DNA of 18,078 bases from CALLVY01 sp937899855 (GTDB lineage: Bacteria; Bacteroidota; Bacteroidia; Chitinophagales; Saprospiraceae): assembly GCA_039820405.1 (NCBI GenBank), contig JBCBQC010000119.1, forward strand, positions 1-18,078, read 5' to 3'. Below the pieces are notes generated by a model. That model was not told where the DNA came from. It saw only the letters and a program-made list of their open reading frames with translations, and searched no databases. The translations under genes were made by a program, and so were the position numbers. Positions 8,585 through 17,200 of this stretch are shown in pieces; position 1 is the first letter of the stretch, and each line of letters starts with the position of its first letter.

Positions 8585-8602
8585 ATACCCTATTTAGGGT
8601 AT
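8585..8602. promoter_or_regulatory. Perfect inverted repeat, possible operator
   Basis: ATACCCTA-TT-TAGGGTAT has two perfect 8-base arms around a 2-base centre. It lies about 22-39 bases upstream of the candidate -7 element at 8556-8563, overlapping where a -33 box would be expected. The symmetry suits a dimeric regulator better than a terminator, because no T-tract follows. Regulatory role is inferred from position and symmetry only. Confidence 0.35.
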
Positions 8603-8685
8603 TTCCGAGATAAGAATATATTAAATAATAAATGAAAATGGATCTATCGTCTTGATTTTGCGTCGTTTCAGACGCTTTGTCGATT

Positions 8686-8725
8686 AACAAACAAATCACC
8701 CCGACCGTTGGCGTACGACCGGGGT
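8686..8725 (-). terminator. Likely intrinsic terminator of the PorP/SprF gene
   Basis: On the minus strand a hairpin with arms ACCCCGGTCG and CGGTCGGGGT (two G-U pairs, 8-base loop, 8698-8725) is followed by GATTTGTTTGTT. It begins 33 bases after the TAA stop. The tail is T-rich but interrupted. Confidence 0.65.
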
Positions 8726-8757
8726 AATGCTTGAAAAAGTGCTTATCGAAAATCTTC

Positions 8758-9804
8758 TTAATACGAAAACGCGGGGCACTGAACCTTGACCGGACGACGG
8801 CTGCGGTTGTTGAAATCGAGCAGTTGTACAATCGAGAATTCAGGACCGCCACTACCGTAGCTTACCCGAGTCAGCGAAGACACGTTGATGTCAAAGGTGA
8901 AGGTCAAGTAGGTCTTTTTGTAGTCGAAGCGAACCGCCGCGACCAGGGCATCGGTGCCGGCGATGTCGCGCTCGGCGTGCCAGCGAATCCAGGCCCCAAA
9001 GTAGAGCGAAGTGGGATGGTCGCTGCGAAAGTCATTGCTGGTTTTGTATTTCCAAAAGCTACCGATGGTAATTTCCTGGTGGGGCCCCTGGTCTTTGAAG
9101 ATAAAGCTGGGGCGCAGGCTGGATTTGCGGTTCAACTGGATGTCGCCACCCCCGTGGAGCGTGAGCTTGCGGTAAAGCAGCAGGTCCTGGGTGACGCCCT
9201 GTTCTTCAAAGAAGGAGACCAGCGGCCGATTGAGGTGGGACACGGCGGCGCCCAAGTGGAAGTTGGTTTGCTTGCTGACGGTGTAAAACCAGGAGATTCC
9301 GGCGGTGACGTCCAGGTAATTGATCCGATTGTCCGCCCCGTTTTGAATGGAAGGCTCGTAGTCAAAGGCGACGATCTTGTTGATGTCGATCCCGTTGGTC
9401 ACGCGGGAGGCTTGTACCCCAAAGGAGACGTAATTCCCTCCCCGGCGCCCGTTGAGCGATTTCATGTAGGAGATGGCCCCCCCGACGAGATTGGTCTTGA
9501 AATCGACGTCGCCCGCGCGGTCGGTGTAGACTTGGAGTCCGCCCCCAAGCACGTCGCCGTTGACGAAGGTAAAAAGCTTCATGTCCGCCGCTCCGGCCGC
9601 CGTATGGTAGCCACGCGTGACGCTCTGCCACTGGCTGCGCGTATTGGCAATCAGCCGCAGGTCACCGTTGATCAGCCCGGTCATAGAAGGGTTGAGCAGG
9701 GTCGGTGAAGCGTGGATGTGGGAAAAGTGCACGTCTTGTGCCCCGAGGGTCAGGCTTAGGCAAAGGATGGGTAGACTAAGCAGGTTAAGTAATTTTCTGG
9801 TCAT
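8758..9804 (-). CDS. PorP/SprF family type IX secretion system outer-membrane protein
   Basis: This 348-residue protein belongs to the PorP/SprF family, predicted outer-membrane beta-barrel proteins that work with T9SS. SprF in Flavobacterium is needed to get the adhesin SprB onto the surface, and relatives often sit beside type B substrates. Residues 1-23 are a signal peptide (LLNLLSLPILCLSLTLGAQ). The family-typical head follows: D-x-HFSH, SPTLLNPSMTGL and R-x-IANTRSQW. Alternating strands rich in Gly and aromatics then run to the C-terminus (GGGLQVYTDRAG, FGAWIRW, YKKTYLTFTFDIN). The length fits the family. The ATG at 9804 is preferred over a GTG at 9837, because AGAGG (plus-strand 9813-9817) lies 8 bases upstream and the signal peptide begins there. 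It has its own terminator and 292 bases upstream, between genes for large exported proteins. Its client cannot be named from sequence; the flanking type B protein and the giant downstream protein are natural candidates. Confidence 0.93.
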   Translation of the reverse strand: MTRKLLNLLSLPILCLSLTLGAQDVHFSHIHASPTLLNPSMTGLINGDLRLIANTRSQWQSVTRGYHTAAGAADMKLFTFVNGDVLGGGLQVYTDRAGDVDFKTNLVGGAISYMKSLNGRRGGNYVSFGVQASRVTNGIDINKIVAFDYEPSIQNGADNRINYLDVTAGISWFYTVSKQTNFHLGAAVSHLNRPLVSFFEEQGVTQDLLLYRKLTLHGGGDIQLNRKSSLRPSFIFKDQGPHQEITIGSFWKYKTSNDFRSDHPTSLYFGAWIRWHAERDIAGTDALVAAVRFDYKKTYLTFTFDINVSSLTRVSYGSGGPEFSIVQLLDFNNRSRRPVKVQCPAFSY

Positions 9805-10025
9805 GTTGATTACCTCTTTCTTTTTTGGAATCGGCACAATTGGTTATGTATGGCCGCTTAGCTGGCTAATATGGACGAAAGCGAGGGAGGTAGTAAACGA
9901 GGGGGGGAAGTGAGCGAAGGAGGGATGGGGCTCCCTTACGAAAAGTCAATTTCTATGCCAAAAGACGCTACTGCTAAAGTTTCTGCCCGTCACAAATGGG
10001 AAGCAATTTTTCTTTTTTCGCGGCG
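9805..10025. other. Intergenic region upstream of the PorP/SprF gene
   Basis: This non-coding gap presumably contains the promoter of the PorP/SprF gene on the minus strand. Apart from the AGAGG ribosome-binding site at 9813-9817 I found no exact TAnnTTTG element here. A purine-rich stretch on the plus strand (about 9875-9930) is the only compositional oddity. Open frames crossing it are not convincing genes. Confidence 0.5.
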
Positions 10026-10064
10026 CCAAAACAAAGGGCCAGCCTCCCGATGGGAAGCTGGCCC
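10026..10064 (-). terminator. Strong intrinsic terminator after the propeller gene
   Basis: On the minus strand GGGCCAGCTTCCC pairs with GGGAGGCTGGCCC (13-base stem, one G-U pair, loop ATC, 10036-10064), followed by TTTGTTTTGG. It starts 33 bases past the stop codon. Confidence 0.85.
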
Positions 10065-10096
10065 TCTTGCGGCGCGGCTGGCGTGCCCCGGGGGGG

Positions 10097-13000
10097 TTAT
10101 TGTACGCTCAAGCGGAACGTCTGGCTACGGCCATCCGTCGCACTCACCTGCACCAGGTAAAGCCCCGCCACGGCGGGCGCTGCCACTTCCAAGCGGTTTT
10201 GGCCCGACGTCAGCACGGCCCGGAAGGCATTCAACTCCTGCCCGCGGTAATCCAGCAGGCGAATGGCCAGCTCCGAAGCCCGGTCGCTGTCGATCAGCAA
10301 TTGGGCCGTGGCGCCTGGCGCCAGCAGGTTGGGGCGCAGCTCGATGGCGTACCCGTCGGACAGGTCGCGCAGGGAGCTGACCAGATCAACGGTGTAGGTG
10401 TAGCTGACCGTACAGCCATTGGCATCGGTGATGGTCACGGTGTAGTCGCCGGCCGGTACGTTGCTCAGGTCGGCGGTGGTAGCCCCGTTGCTCCACTCGT
10501 AGGAGTAGGGGGCCATTCCCCCTTCCACCATCACACTGATGCTACCATTGTCCGTTCCCGTATCGTCGACGATCATCGAGCTGCCTTCCAATTCCTCCAG
10601 CACGGTGAGGTTGAGGCTAAAGGTTGTCTCGCAATCGTTGGCCGTCATTTCCACAAAACTGTAGTTACCGGAGGTATTGAGGACATCTCCGCCAAATTCG
10701 ATCGTTTCGCCCGCACAAAGCGTCACGATCTCGTGCGACTTGCTGGGCTCCACCACCAATTCGAGGACGACCAGACTGTCGCAACCGTTGACCGCGGGCA
10801 GGCGATCTTCGTAAACGCCCGTGGCAAAGTATTCCAAGCCGTTCCACATAAACGCTTCCCCCTCACAAATCACGGCGGACTCCATGGTCGACTCGGGCGC
10901 GTCGAGCACGGTGAGGTCAAGGACCAATTCTGCCGAACATTCGCCATTGTCGAGGGTCTGGGTGTATACGCCCGTCGCGCTGTATTCCTCGTCTCCCAGG
11001 CGGAAGACTTCACCCGCACAGATGGTCTGCTCGATCGTTTGGCTCGACCCGTCCTCCGGCAGTACGGTGAGGTTGAGGGTGACGATGCTGTCGCAGCCCT
11101 CTACGGTCTGCATGACCTCGGTGTAGGTGCCGGTGGTGGTATAATTGCTCGTTCCGAAAACGAAGCGGTCGCCCGCGCAGATGATTTCGGAAATTTGCTC
11201 GTCGTAGGCCGGTAGTACGGTCAGGTCGAGGACGACCTCCTGTTCGCAGCCAAAGGGCGACAAGGTCACCTGGGTGTAGACCCCGGTTTCGTCGTAGGCC
11301 GTAGCGCCCAGGATGTATTTTTCTCCGCCACAAATCTGCACCTCGATCATTTCGGTTTCGAAGGTCTCCACCACTTCGAGGAACAAGCTCACGATGCTAT
11401 CACAACCCATCGTAGAGGTGTAGGCCTGGGTGTATTCTCCGGGCATGTCGTACGACTGGCCCGCAAATTCGTATTCATCGCCTTCGCAGATGGCCGCTTC
11501 GATGGCAATCTCTTTAGCCTGTACCGCCAGATCGAGATTGACGATGTTGAGGCAGCTGCCGATGGTAAACGTATCTTGGTAAAGGCCGGAAATCTTGTAG
11601 GTGCTGCCACCGACTACAACGCTATCCCCCTCACAGATCATCTCGCTGAGGTCCACGAAGTAGGTACAGCTAAAGCGGGCCAGGGAATTGTCGCCCGAGG
11701 CCGTGACGTAGATGTAGCGATCGTTGGGACTCAGGGCGATGCCACTACCATTGAGCAGGCCATTGACCGATTCCCGATCGTCGTAGCGCGTACGCTCGAA
11801 GGCCAGGGAACCCGTGGTCACGTTGAGGCGGAAACTGCTGATGGTGCTTTGGCCACTTCCGAGGACGTAGATGTAGAGTCCGTCCGAACTGATGGCCACT
11901 TCGTTGGCTCCTTCCAGGCCCGTTACCTCGTCCACGGCATCGACCATGGCCTCCCGGTAGCTCAACGCACCGGTTTCATCGCGGTCGAAGGTGACCAGGG
12001 CGTTGCTGCGGTTGGTGGCTACGTATACCTTACTGCCGTCGGGGCTGACCACTAGCCCACTGGGAGCGTCTAGGTAGCTGATGTTGGGATCGGTATTGCG
12101 GTAGACGCCCTCGAAGGTGAGGGTACCTTGGTCGGGGTTGCGGCTAAACCAGGCGATGGCATCGTCCGAGGCTCCGCTGAGGTAGAGCGATTGGCCATCC
12201 GGGCTGATGGTGACTCCGGCGGGACGGTTCAAACCGTCCACCCCATTTTCGTTGTCGGCAAAGGATTCCACGTAACTGAGCATTCCCGTATTTTCGTCGC
12301 GGGAGAAGACCACCAAGGTACCCTCCCAGAATCCGGTGGCGTATACGAAACTGCCATCCGAGCTGGTCGTCAAATTATTGACCCCATCCAGGCCGACCAC
12401 ACCATCTTCGGTATCGGTTAGTACTTGGACTTTGGTCAGCTCGCCCGTCATGGCATCGCGCTCAAAGACGTTGATTTGATCGTCCCAAAAAGATACCGAG
12501 TACACGTAGGCACCATCGGGGCTCACCATGACGCTTTCGATACCTCCCGAAAGATTGGCGGTTACCGTATCGACGAAGGTCATTTCCCCCGATAGCTCAT
12601 CGCGCTCAAAAATCGCAATGGCCCCATCACCGCTACCGGCGGCGTAAATGTGACGTCCGTCCGGGCTCAGGGCCAAATCGTCGGCACCGGACAGGCCATC
12701 GACACCTTCGCCCTCGGGACCTTCGCTGGTGACGAATTCGACGTTGTCCATATCATTAAAGGCAAAGACGACGAAGGTATTTCCCCCAAAGTTGGTGACG
12801 AAGGCATTTCTCCCATCCTCACTGATGACTACCGAATTGGGAAAATCCATCCCCATTACGCCATCCACACCATTTTCCAGATTGTTGATCTGTACCAAAC
12901 TACCGTCTGCCCCATTGCGGGCGAATACGGCCAGGGAACCGCTGGACCCACCGGTAGCCAGCAGGTGCTTGCCATTGGGGCTCATCGTAATGGCATTGAC

Positions 13001-13918
13001 ACCAAAGATTCCGCTGACCCCATCGACACCATTTTCGTAATGGCTACTGTAGGTCAGGTTGCCCATCTCATCCCGATCGAACAGGACGATGGTGTGGGAT
13101 TCGATACCCGCGACGTAGGCTTGCTCGCCACTGGCGCTAAAACAGATGGCATAACTTCCCAGCATGCCCGCTACCCCATCGACGCCGTTGCGGATGACCT
13201 GCTGAAAGGTCAGCATCCCCGTGACGGCATCGCGTTGAAAGACGGTGACGGAATTGTCGCCGTAGCTGGTGACGTAGACATTATTGGCATCCTTGCTCAC
13301 CTGGACCCCCACGGGGTAATTGAGATCGTTGACGTCGCCATTTTCGTCCTGTAGAATTTGGACGAACGTAAGCGTTCCCGTCAGGACGTTGCGGCTAAAC
13401 ACCACGACGGCGTTGTCGTCCGCTCCGGTGACGTATACAAAATTGCCATCGGGGCTAAAGTCAATGGCGTTGGCTCCCGAAATACCGTCGACGCCATCGA
13501 CGCCGGTGGTATAGTTACTGACGAAGGTCAAGGCCCCCGTGATAACGTCGCGGCTAAAAACGGCCAGGGAATTATCGGTACTCCCCGCCACGTAGAGGTG
13601 ATTGCCTTCGGGGCTCATGGTGAGGGCCATGGCCCCACCGATACCCGCCACCCCGTCGATGCCGCCCTTGAGCGAACTCTGGTAGGTCAATTGTCCGTCG
13701 TCCTCCCGGGAATAAACATTGATGGCATTGGCGGAAAAACTCGTTACGTAGACGTGTTTTCCCGAGGGGCTGACCACGACGCTGGAGGGAGTTTCCAGCA
13801 GCGGTTTTCCCAAACCGTCGAACACCATCCCTTCGTAGTGCAACTGGCCGAAGAGGGGTATCGTTAGGAGGGTAAACAGCCAACTCATGGTTAATGGGTA
13901 AAACAACTTCAATTTCAT
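10097..13918 (-). CDS. Secreted double beta-propeller protein with Cys-repeat modules, SprB repeat and T9SS type A sorting domain
   Basis: This 1273-residue protein is complete. A signal peptide (residues 1-24, MSWLFTLLTIPLFGQ at its end) is followed by 14 propeller blades (about 40-750), each with a VSPDG-like turn, H/F-V-YVT strand, S/A-V-FSRD strand and TG-x-LTF strand, as in YVTN/lactonase-type propellers. Seven 46-53-residue modules follow (757-1107; ICEGD ... TG-x-YT ... GCDSIV), the same family as the array in the upstream gene. Then come one SprB repeat (about 1113-1170; GGMAPYSYEWSNGATT, AGDYTVTITDANGC) and a C-terminal domain of about 85 residues (GYAIELRPN, ELAIRLLDYRGQE, AGLYLVQVS, TFRLSVQ) matching the type A (Por secretion tail) sorting signal. 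Known biology of that signal says it is exported by T9SS and anchored or released at the surface. No catalytic residues are evident, so a lactonase activity is not claimed; binding or a structural role is more likely. No Shine-Dalgarno is visible, and the gene is flanked by terminators. Confidence 0.94.
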   Translation of the reverse strand: MKLKLFYPLTMSWLFTLLTIPLFGQLHYEGMVFDGLGKPLLETPSSVVVSPSGKHVYVTSFSANAINVYSREDDGQLTYQSSLKGGIDGVAGIGGAMALTMSPEGNHLYVAGSTDNSLAVFSRDVITGALTFVSNYTTGVDGVDGISGANAIDFSPDGNFVYVTGADDNAVVVFSRNVLTGTLTFVQILQDENGDVNDLNYPVGVQVSKDANNVYVTSYGDNSVTVFQRDAVTGMLTFQQVIRNGVDGVAGMLGSYAICFSASGEQAYVAGIESHTIVLFDRDEMGNLTYSSHYENGVDGVSGIFGVNAITMSPNGKHLLATGGSSGSLAVFARNGADGSLVQINNLENGVDGVMGMDFPNSVVISEDGRNAFVTNFGGNTFVVFAFNDMDNVEFVTSEGPEGEGVDGLSGADDLALSPDGRHIYAAGSGDGAIAIFERDELSGEMTFVDTVTANLSGGIESVMVSPDGAYVYSVSFWDDQINVFERDAMTGELTKVQVLTDTEDGVVGLDGVNNLTTSSDGSFVYATGFWEGTLVVFSRDENTGMLSYVESFADNENGVDGLNRPAGVTISPDGQSLYLSGASDDAIAWFSRNPDQGTLTFEGVYRNTDPNISYLDAPSGLVVSPDGSKVYVATNRSNALVTFDRDETGALSYREAMVDAVDEVTGLEGANEVAISSDGLYIYVLGSGQSTISSFRLNVTTGSLAFERTRYDDRESVNGLLNGSGIALSPNDRYIYVTASGDNSLARFSCTYFVDLSEMICEGDSVVVGGSTYKISGLYQDTFTIGSCLNIVNLDLAVQAKEIAIEAAICEGDEYEFAGQSYDMPGEYTQAYTSTMGCDSIVSLFLEVVETFETEMIEVQICGGEKYILGATAYDETGVYTQVTLSPFGCEQEVVLDLTVLPAYDEQISEIICAGDRFVFGTSNYTTTGTYTEVMQTVEGCDSIVTLNLTVLPEDGSSQTIEQTICAGEVFRLGDEEYSATGVYTQTLDNGECSAELVLDLTVLDAPESTMESAVICEGEAFMWNGLEYFATGVYEDRLPAVNGCDSLVVLELVVEPSKSHEIVTLCAGETIEFGGDVLNTSGNYSFVEMTANDCETTFSLNLTVLEELEGSSMIVDDTGTDNGSISVMVEGGMAPYSYEWSNGATTADLSNVPAGDYTVTITDANGCTVSYTYTVDLVSSLRDLSDGYAIELRPNLLAPGATAQLLIDSDRASELAIRLLDYRGQELNAFRAVLTSGQNRLEVAAPAVAGLYLVQVSATDGRSQTFRLSVQ
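10597..11640 (-). repeat. Seven Cys-repeat modules in the propeller protein
   Basis: Seven modules of about 46-53 residues lie between the propellers and the SprB repeat. Each starts I/L-C-x-G-D/E; six of the seven then have a TG-x-Y or related G-x-Y turn and a second Cys about 28 residues after the first, ending L-x-L-x-V. They are homologous in pattern to the 51-residue units of the neighbouring gene (14991-18050) but vary more in length and sequence. The paired Cys suggest one disulfide per module (inference). Confidence 0.85.
11668..13801 (-). repeat. Fourteen propeller blades (two seven-bladed beta-propellers)
   Basis: Fourteen units of about 49-54 residues can be aligned by their VSPDG-like turns (first near residue 48, last at IALSPNDRYIYVT). 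Fourteen is twice seven, the standard blade number of YVTN/lactonase-type propellers, so two complete propellers are expected rather than one large ring. Most blades end in an acidic glycine-rich loop such as NGVDGVAG. Confidence 0.85.
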
Positions 13919-14169
13919 CGGTATTTAATTTATGTGGGATAAATGATTAACGCTGCGATTTACCTTTGAGTAGGCATTCATGGTGGGCCAAAAATGGAAG
14001 GTTAGTGTAGGTGCTCTCAAAAGTCTTCATATGAAAAATGAAAATCATATGCATCTGTTAGTCAAGTGCTTGCGCACTGTAAAACCAATACTGAGGGATC
14101 AAAAGCTATACCAATGGCGGTAGAAAGTGGGGGCAGCGGATCATACAAAACGGGATTGTGTGACAGCAC
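13919..14169. other. Intergenic region upstream of the propeller gene
   Basis: A+T-rich, non-coding, and presumed to contain the propeller gene's promoter on the minus strand. No exact minus-strand TAnnTTTG box was found. It contains the inverted repeat at 14028-14051 and a short one, AGTGC-TTGC-GCACT (14065-14078). Nothing else was recognised. Confidence 0.5.
14028..14051. repeat. Inverted repeat CATATGA / TCATATG upstream of the propeller gene
   Basis: CATATGA (14028-14034) and TCATATG (14045-14051) are perfect inverted arms around a 10-base A-rich spacer. Each arm also contains the self-complementary word CATATG, and the left one extends to TTCATATGAA. It lies about 110-133 bases upstream of the ATG at 13918. 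It could be a two-site regulator target; this is inferred from symmetry alone. Confidence 0.35.
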
Positions 14170-14203
14170 AAAAAAAGCTGCCCCGAAACGCGTCCGGGGC
14201 AGC
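14170..14203 (-). terminator. Strong intrinsic terminator after the type B repeat protein
   Basis: On the minus strand GCTGCCCCG pairs perfectly with CGGGGCAGC around a 9-base loop (14177-14203) and is followed by seven T residues. It begins 58 bases past the TAG stop at 14262. Confidence 0.9.
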
Positions 14204-14261
14204 CGATCTTTATGGATAGAATAACTGCTTTACGATGAATGGGGAGGCTTCGTAATTCCTC

Positions 14262-17200
14262 CTATTTAATGATGGTCACGTTACCCGTTTTGGTGAATGG
14301 TTCACCGTCCAAACAGGTGCCCTCCAAGTAGTAAACGTACACCCCGGGATTGAGGGCTTGGCCCCGGAAAGTACCGTCCCAGAATACCTCGACGTCCGGC
14401 GTTTGGTACACCATTTCTCCCCAGCGATTGTAGATGCGCAGCATCGAAACATTGCGCAGTCCTTCGTAGCGAATGACGAATTCGTCGTTGAATCCGTCGC
14501 CGTTGGGCGAGAGGATATTCGGAATATCAAACTGCGCATTGGCACAGGCGTCATCGACCCGAACGATGTATTCGGAGCGGGACGTACAGCCGTATTCGTT
14601 CTCCAGCAGGACCTCGTAGGTCGTGGTCAGGAGGGGCGAAACGGCAATCTCCGTACAATCTTCACAGATCACCTCGCCATCCATCGACCAAGTCATCATG
14701 GCTTCGGGCTGGTCGGTAAAGACTTCGAGTAGGAGGCTGTCGCCCTGGAGGACCCGAATGTCTTCGGCGAGAATGTTGGCAGCGGGTGGGCTGACGACTT
14801 CTACCGTAACGGTGGTTTGTACCACGGTACCCAGACAGCTGAAGGCGCTGACCGTATAGGTCGTAGTGGCTCGCGGAGAGGCGACGGGGTTCGGACATTC
14901 CACACAACTCAGTCCCACGCCTGGGCTCCAGTAAACCTCGGTGGCTCCTTCGGTAAACAATTGGACTGCATCCCCCAGACAAATCGTCTGATCCTCGACG
15001 TAGATCTGTACCGTATCCTCTACCACCAGGGTCGTATGGACTACGCTGTCGCAGCCAAAGATGGATTGGAGGGAATCGGTGTACAAACCGCTCTCCGTCT
15101 GGTAGGCACCGGCGAGGAGGAGGCTATCGCCTTCACAAATCCGTATCTCTTGTTCCTCTACGCTGTGACGCCGTACCGTGAGTTGGGTCAGGACGAGGCT
15201 ATCGCAACCACTCTGCGCGGTCAGGGTATCGACGTAATTACCGCTGATGGTTTGGTAGGCGCCCGCCAGGAAGAGACTGTCGCCTTCACAAATATTGGTG
15301 GTGAGCAAGGTATTCAATTGGGGGACGACCAACAAGTTGGTAACCCAAATACTGTCGCAACCGGCCTCCGTTTGGTAGACGTCGGTGTAGTAACCCGTGG
15401 TCGTCTGCTCGGCGCCACCGGCAACGTAGCTTTCGCCGATACAAATCTCCACATCCACCGTATCGCGATAGGTGGGCAGGAGCACCAGCTCCGTCACGAC
15501 CGTACTGTCGCAGTCCGCCACCGTTTGGAAGGACTGGGAATAGTAGCCCGCTCCCCGGACGTAGGTGTCGCCGATGAGGAGGCTATCCCCAGTACAGATG
15601 GTGGTGAGCAAGGTATCGCGATAAACCGGGTGGACGATCAGGTTGGTTACGACTACGTTGTAGCAGCCATTGCTCGTGAGCAAGGTATCGTAATAGGTAC
15701 CGGCAGTACTTTCGAAGACGCCGTTGATAAAGTAGCGTTCCCCCTCACAGATTTCGGCGGTGACGTTGGTCACGTAGATCGGGGTGATGCTGACTTGCCA
15801 CAGGACGATGCTATCGCAGCCAAAGACGCTTTGCAAGGAATCGGGGTAGGTTCCGGCGCTGCTGACGTATTCACCCGCAATCAGTAGCGAGTCGCCTTCG
15901 CAGAGGGTCACCGGTAGGTTTTGTTCGTAGGTCGGATGGACGGTCAGGATGGTACGGATGGTACTGTCGCAACCGGCCACCGTCTGGTAAACATCGAAGT
16001 AGGTTCCGCTCTCGGTCTGTTCTGCTCCACCGGCCAGGTGGCTATCGCCCGCGCAGATGGCGACGAGGCTATCGATCAGGTAGGTGGGTTGAACGATCAA
16101 TTCGGTCACCAGTACGCTATCGCAACCGTGCATATTGGTCAGGGTATCGCGGTAGCTACCGGAAGTATTTTGATAGCTCCCCGCTAGGAAGAGGCTGTCG
16201 CTGGCGCAGATTTCGACACTCAGGAAGGTCGAATCGGTCGGCAGGATGGTCAGCGTGGTGGCCAGGATGCTATCACAACCCAAGCTGCTGCTCAGGGTAT
16301 CGTAGTAGATGCCATCGGTACCTTGGAAGGCGCCTCCCAGGAGAAGAGAGTCACCCGCACAGATGCTGGCACTGAGGTCTACTTGGTAAACGGGGTGGAC
16401 GGTCAGGGTGGTTAGGAGAATGCTGTCGCAGCCCTCCACGGTCATCAGGCTGTCGGCGTAAACGCCGGCCGTGGTTTGGTAGGCCCCAGCGAGGAGGATG
16501 GAATCCCCTCCGCAGATTTCTGCCGTCAAGTCGATCGCGAATACCGGATGGACGGTCAGACGGGTCACGATGATGCTGTCCAGGTTGTCGCTATTCAGGA
16601 AGGTATCGCGGTATACACCCGGCACGTTTTGGTAGGCACCGGCGACGAAGAAGCTATCCGAGGCACAAATGGCAATCGCCACCGAATCGGTACAGGTAGA
16701 CAGCACCGTCAGATCGGTAACGATTACGCTGTCGCAACCATTGGTCGTCTGGTAGAAGTCGACGTAGATGCCCGTGGTCGTTTGGAGGCCCCCTTCCGCA
16801 AAGACGCCGTCACCCGGACAAACTGCGTAGGCGAAGGTATCGCGGTAGGTGGGCCAGACGTCCAGCGTAGTGACGATGATGCTGTCACAACCGGCTACCG
16901 ATTGCAAGCTATCGACGTAGACGCCCGCGGTATTTTGGTAGGCCCCCGCGAGGAGGAGGCTGTCGTTGTCGCAAATGCTCCGTGCCACGTCTTGTAAGTA
17001 GGTAGGTGCAACGATCAGGTGCGTCATCACCACGCTATCGCAACCCTCGACACTCGTCCAATTATCCGTATACCAACCCGTCTGGTTTTGGTAAGCACCG
17101 GCAAGGAACAAGCTGTCGCCATTACAGATGCGAGCCGTATCCTGGTGATCGTAAACGGGATTGACCACGAGGTTTGTCACGATGATGCTATCGCAGCCTA

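Larger units (their letters stand above)
8204..8685. other. Intergenic region and presumed leader of the giant surface protein gene
   Basis: This non-coding stretch separates the giant gene from the PorP/SprF terminator. It is more A+T-rich than the genes, especially around 8520-8700. It holds a candidate minus-strand promoter (8556-8563), a perfect palindrome just upstream of it (8585-8602), a pair of imperfect direct repeats (8224-8305) and a 10-base palindrome CAAGCGCTTG (8269-8278). No credible small reading frame or RNA gene was seen. Confidence 0.6.

Noticed and set aside
8553..8852. A 99-codon minus-strand frame overlapping the end of the PorP/SprF gene
   Set aside because: It overlaps the PorP/SprF gene in another frame, crosses the terminator hairpin and has no recognisable features.
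8731..9708. A 325-codon plus-strand frame opposite the PorP/SprF gene
   Set aside because: The minus-strand product is a clear family member with a signal peptide; this antisense frame has no domain or start signal.
9805..9837. GTG at 9837 as the PorP/SprF start
   Set aside because: It would add a charged extension (PIPKKKEVIN) in front of the signal peptide, while the ATG at 9804 has an AGAGG site at the right distance.
9871..10380. A 169-codon plus-strand frame across the gap after the propeller gene
   Set aside because: It runs through the terminator hairpin and antisense to the sorting domain, with low-complexity Arg/Pro/Gly composition.
11668..13801. Annotating the propeller protein as a 6-phosphogluconolactonase
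   Set aside because: Only the blade pattern resembles lactonase-type propellers; the protein is secreted, has two propellers and shows no evident active-site set.
13961..13968. Plus-strand TACCTTTG, an exact -7 consensus match
   Set aside because: It points into the antisense strand of the propeller gene, has no -33 box, and no plus-strand gene follows; chance match.
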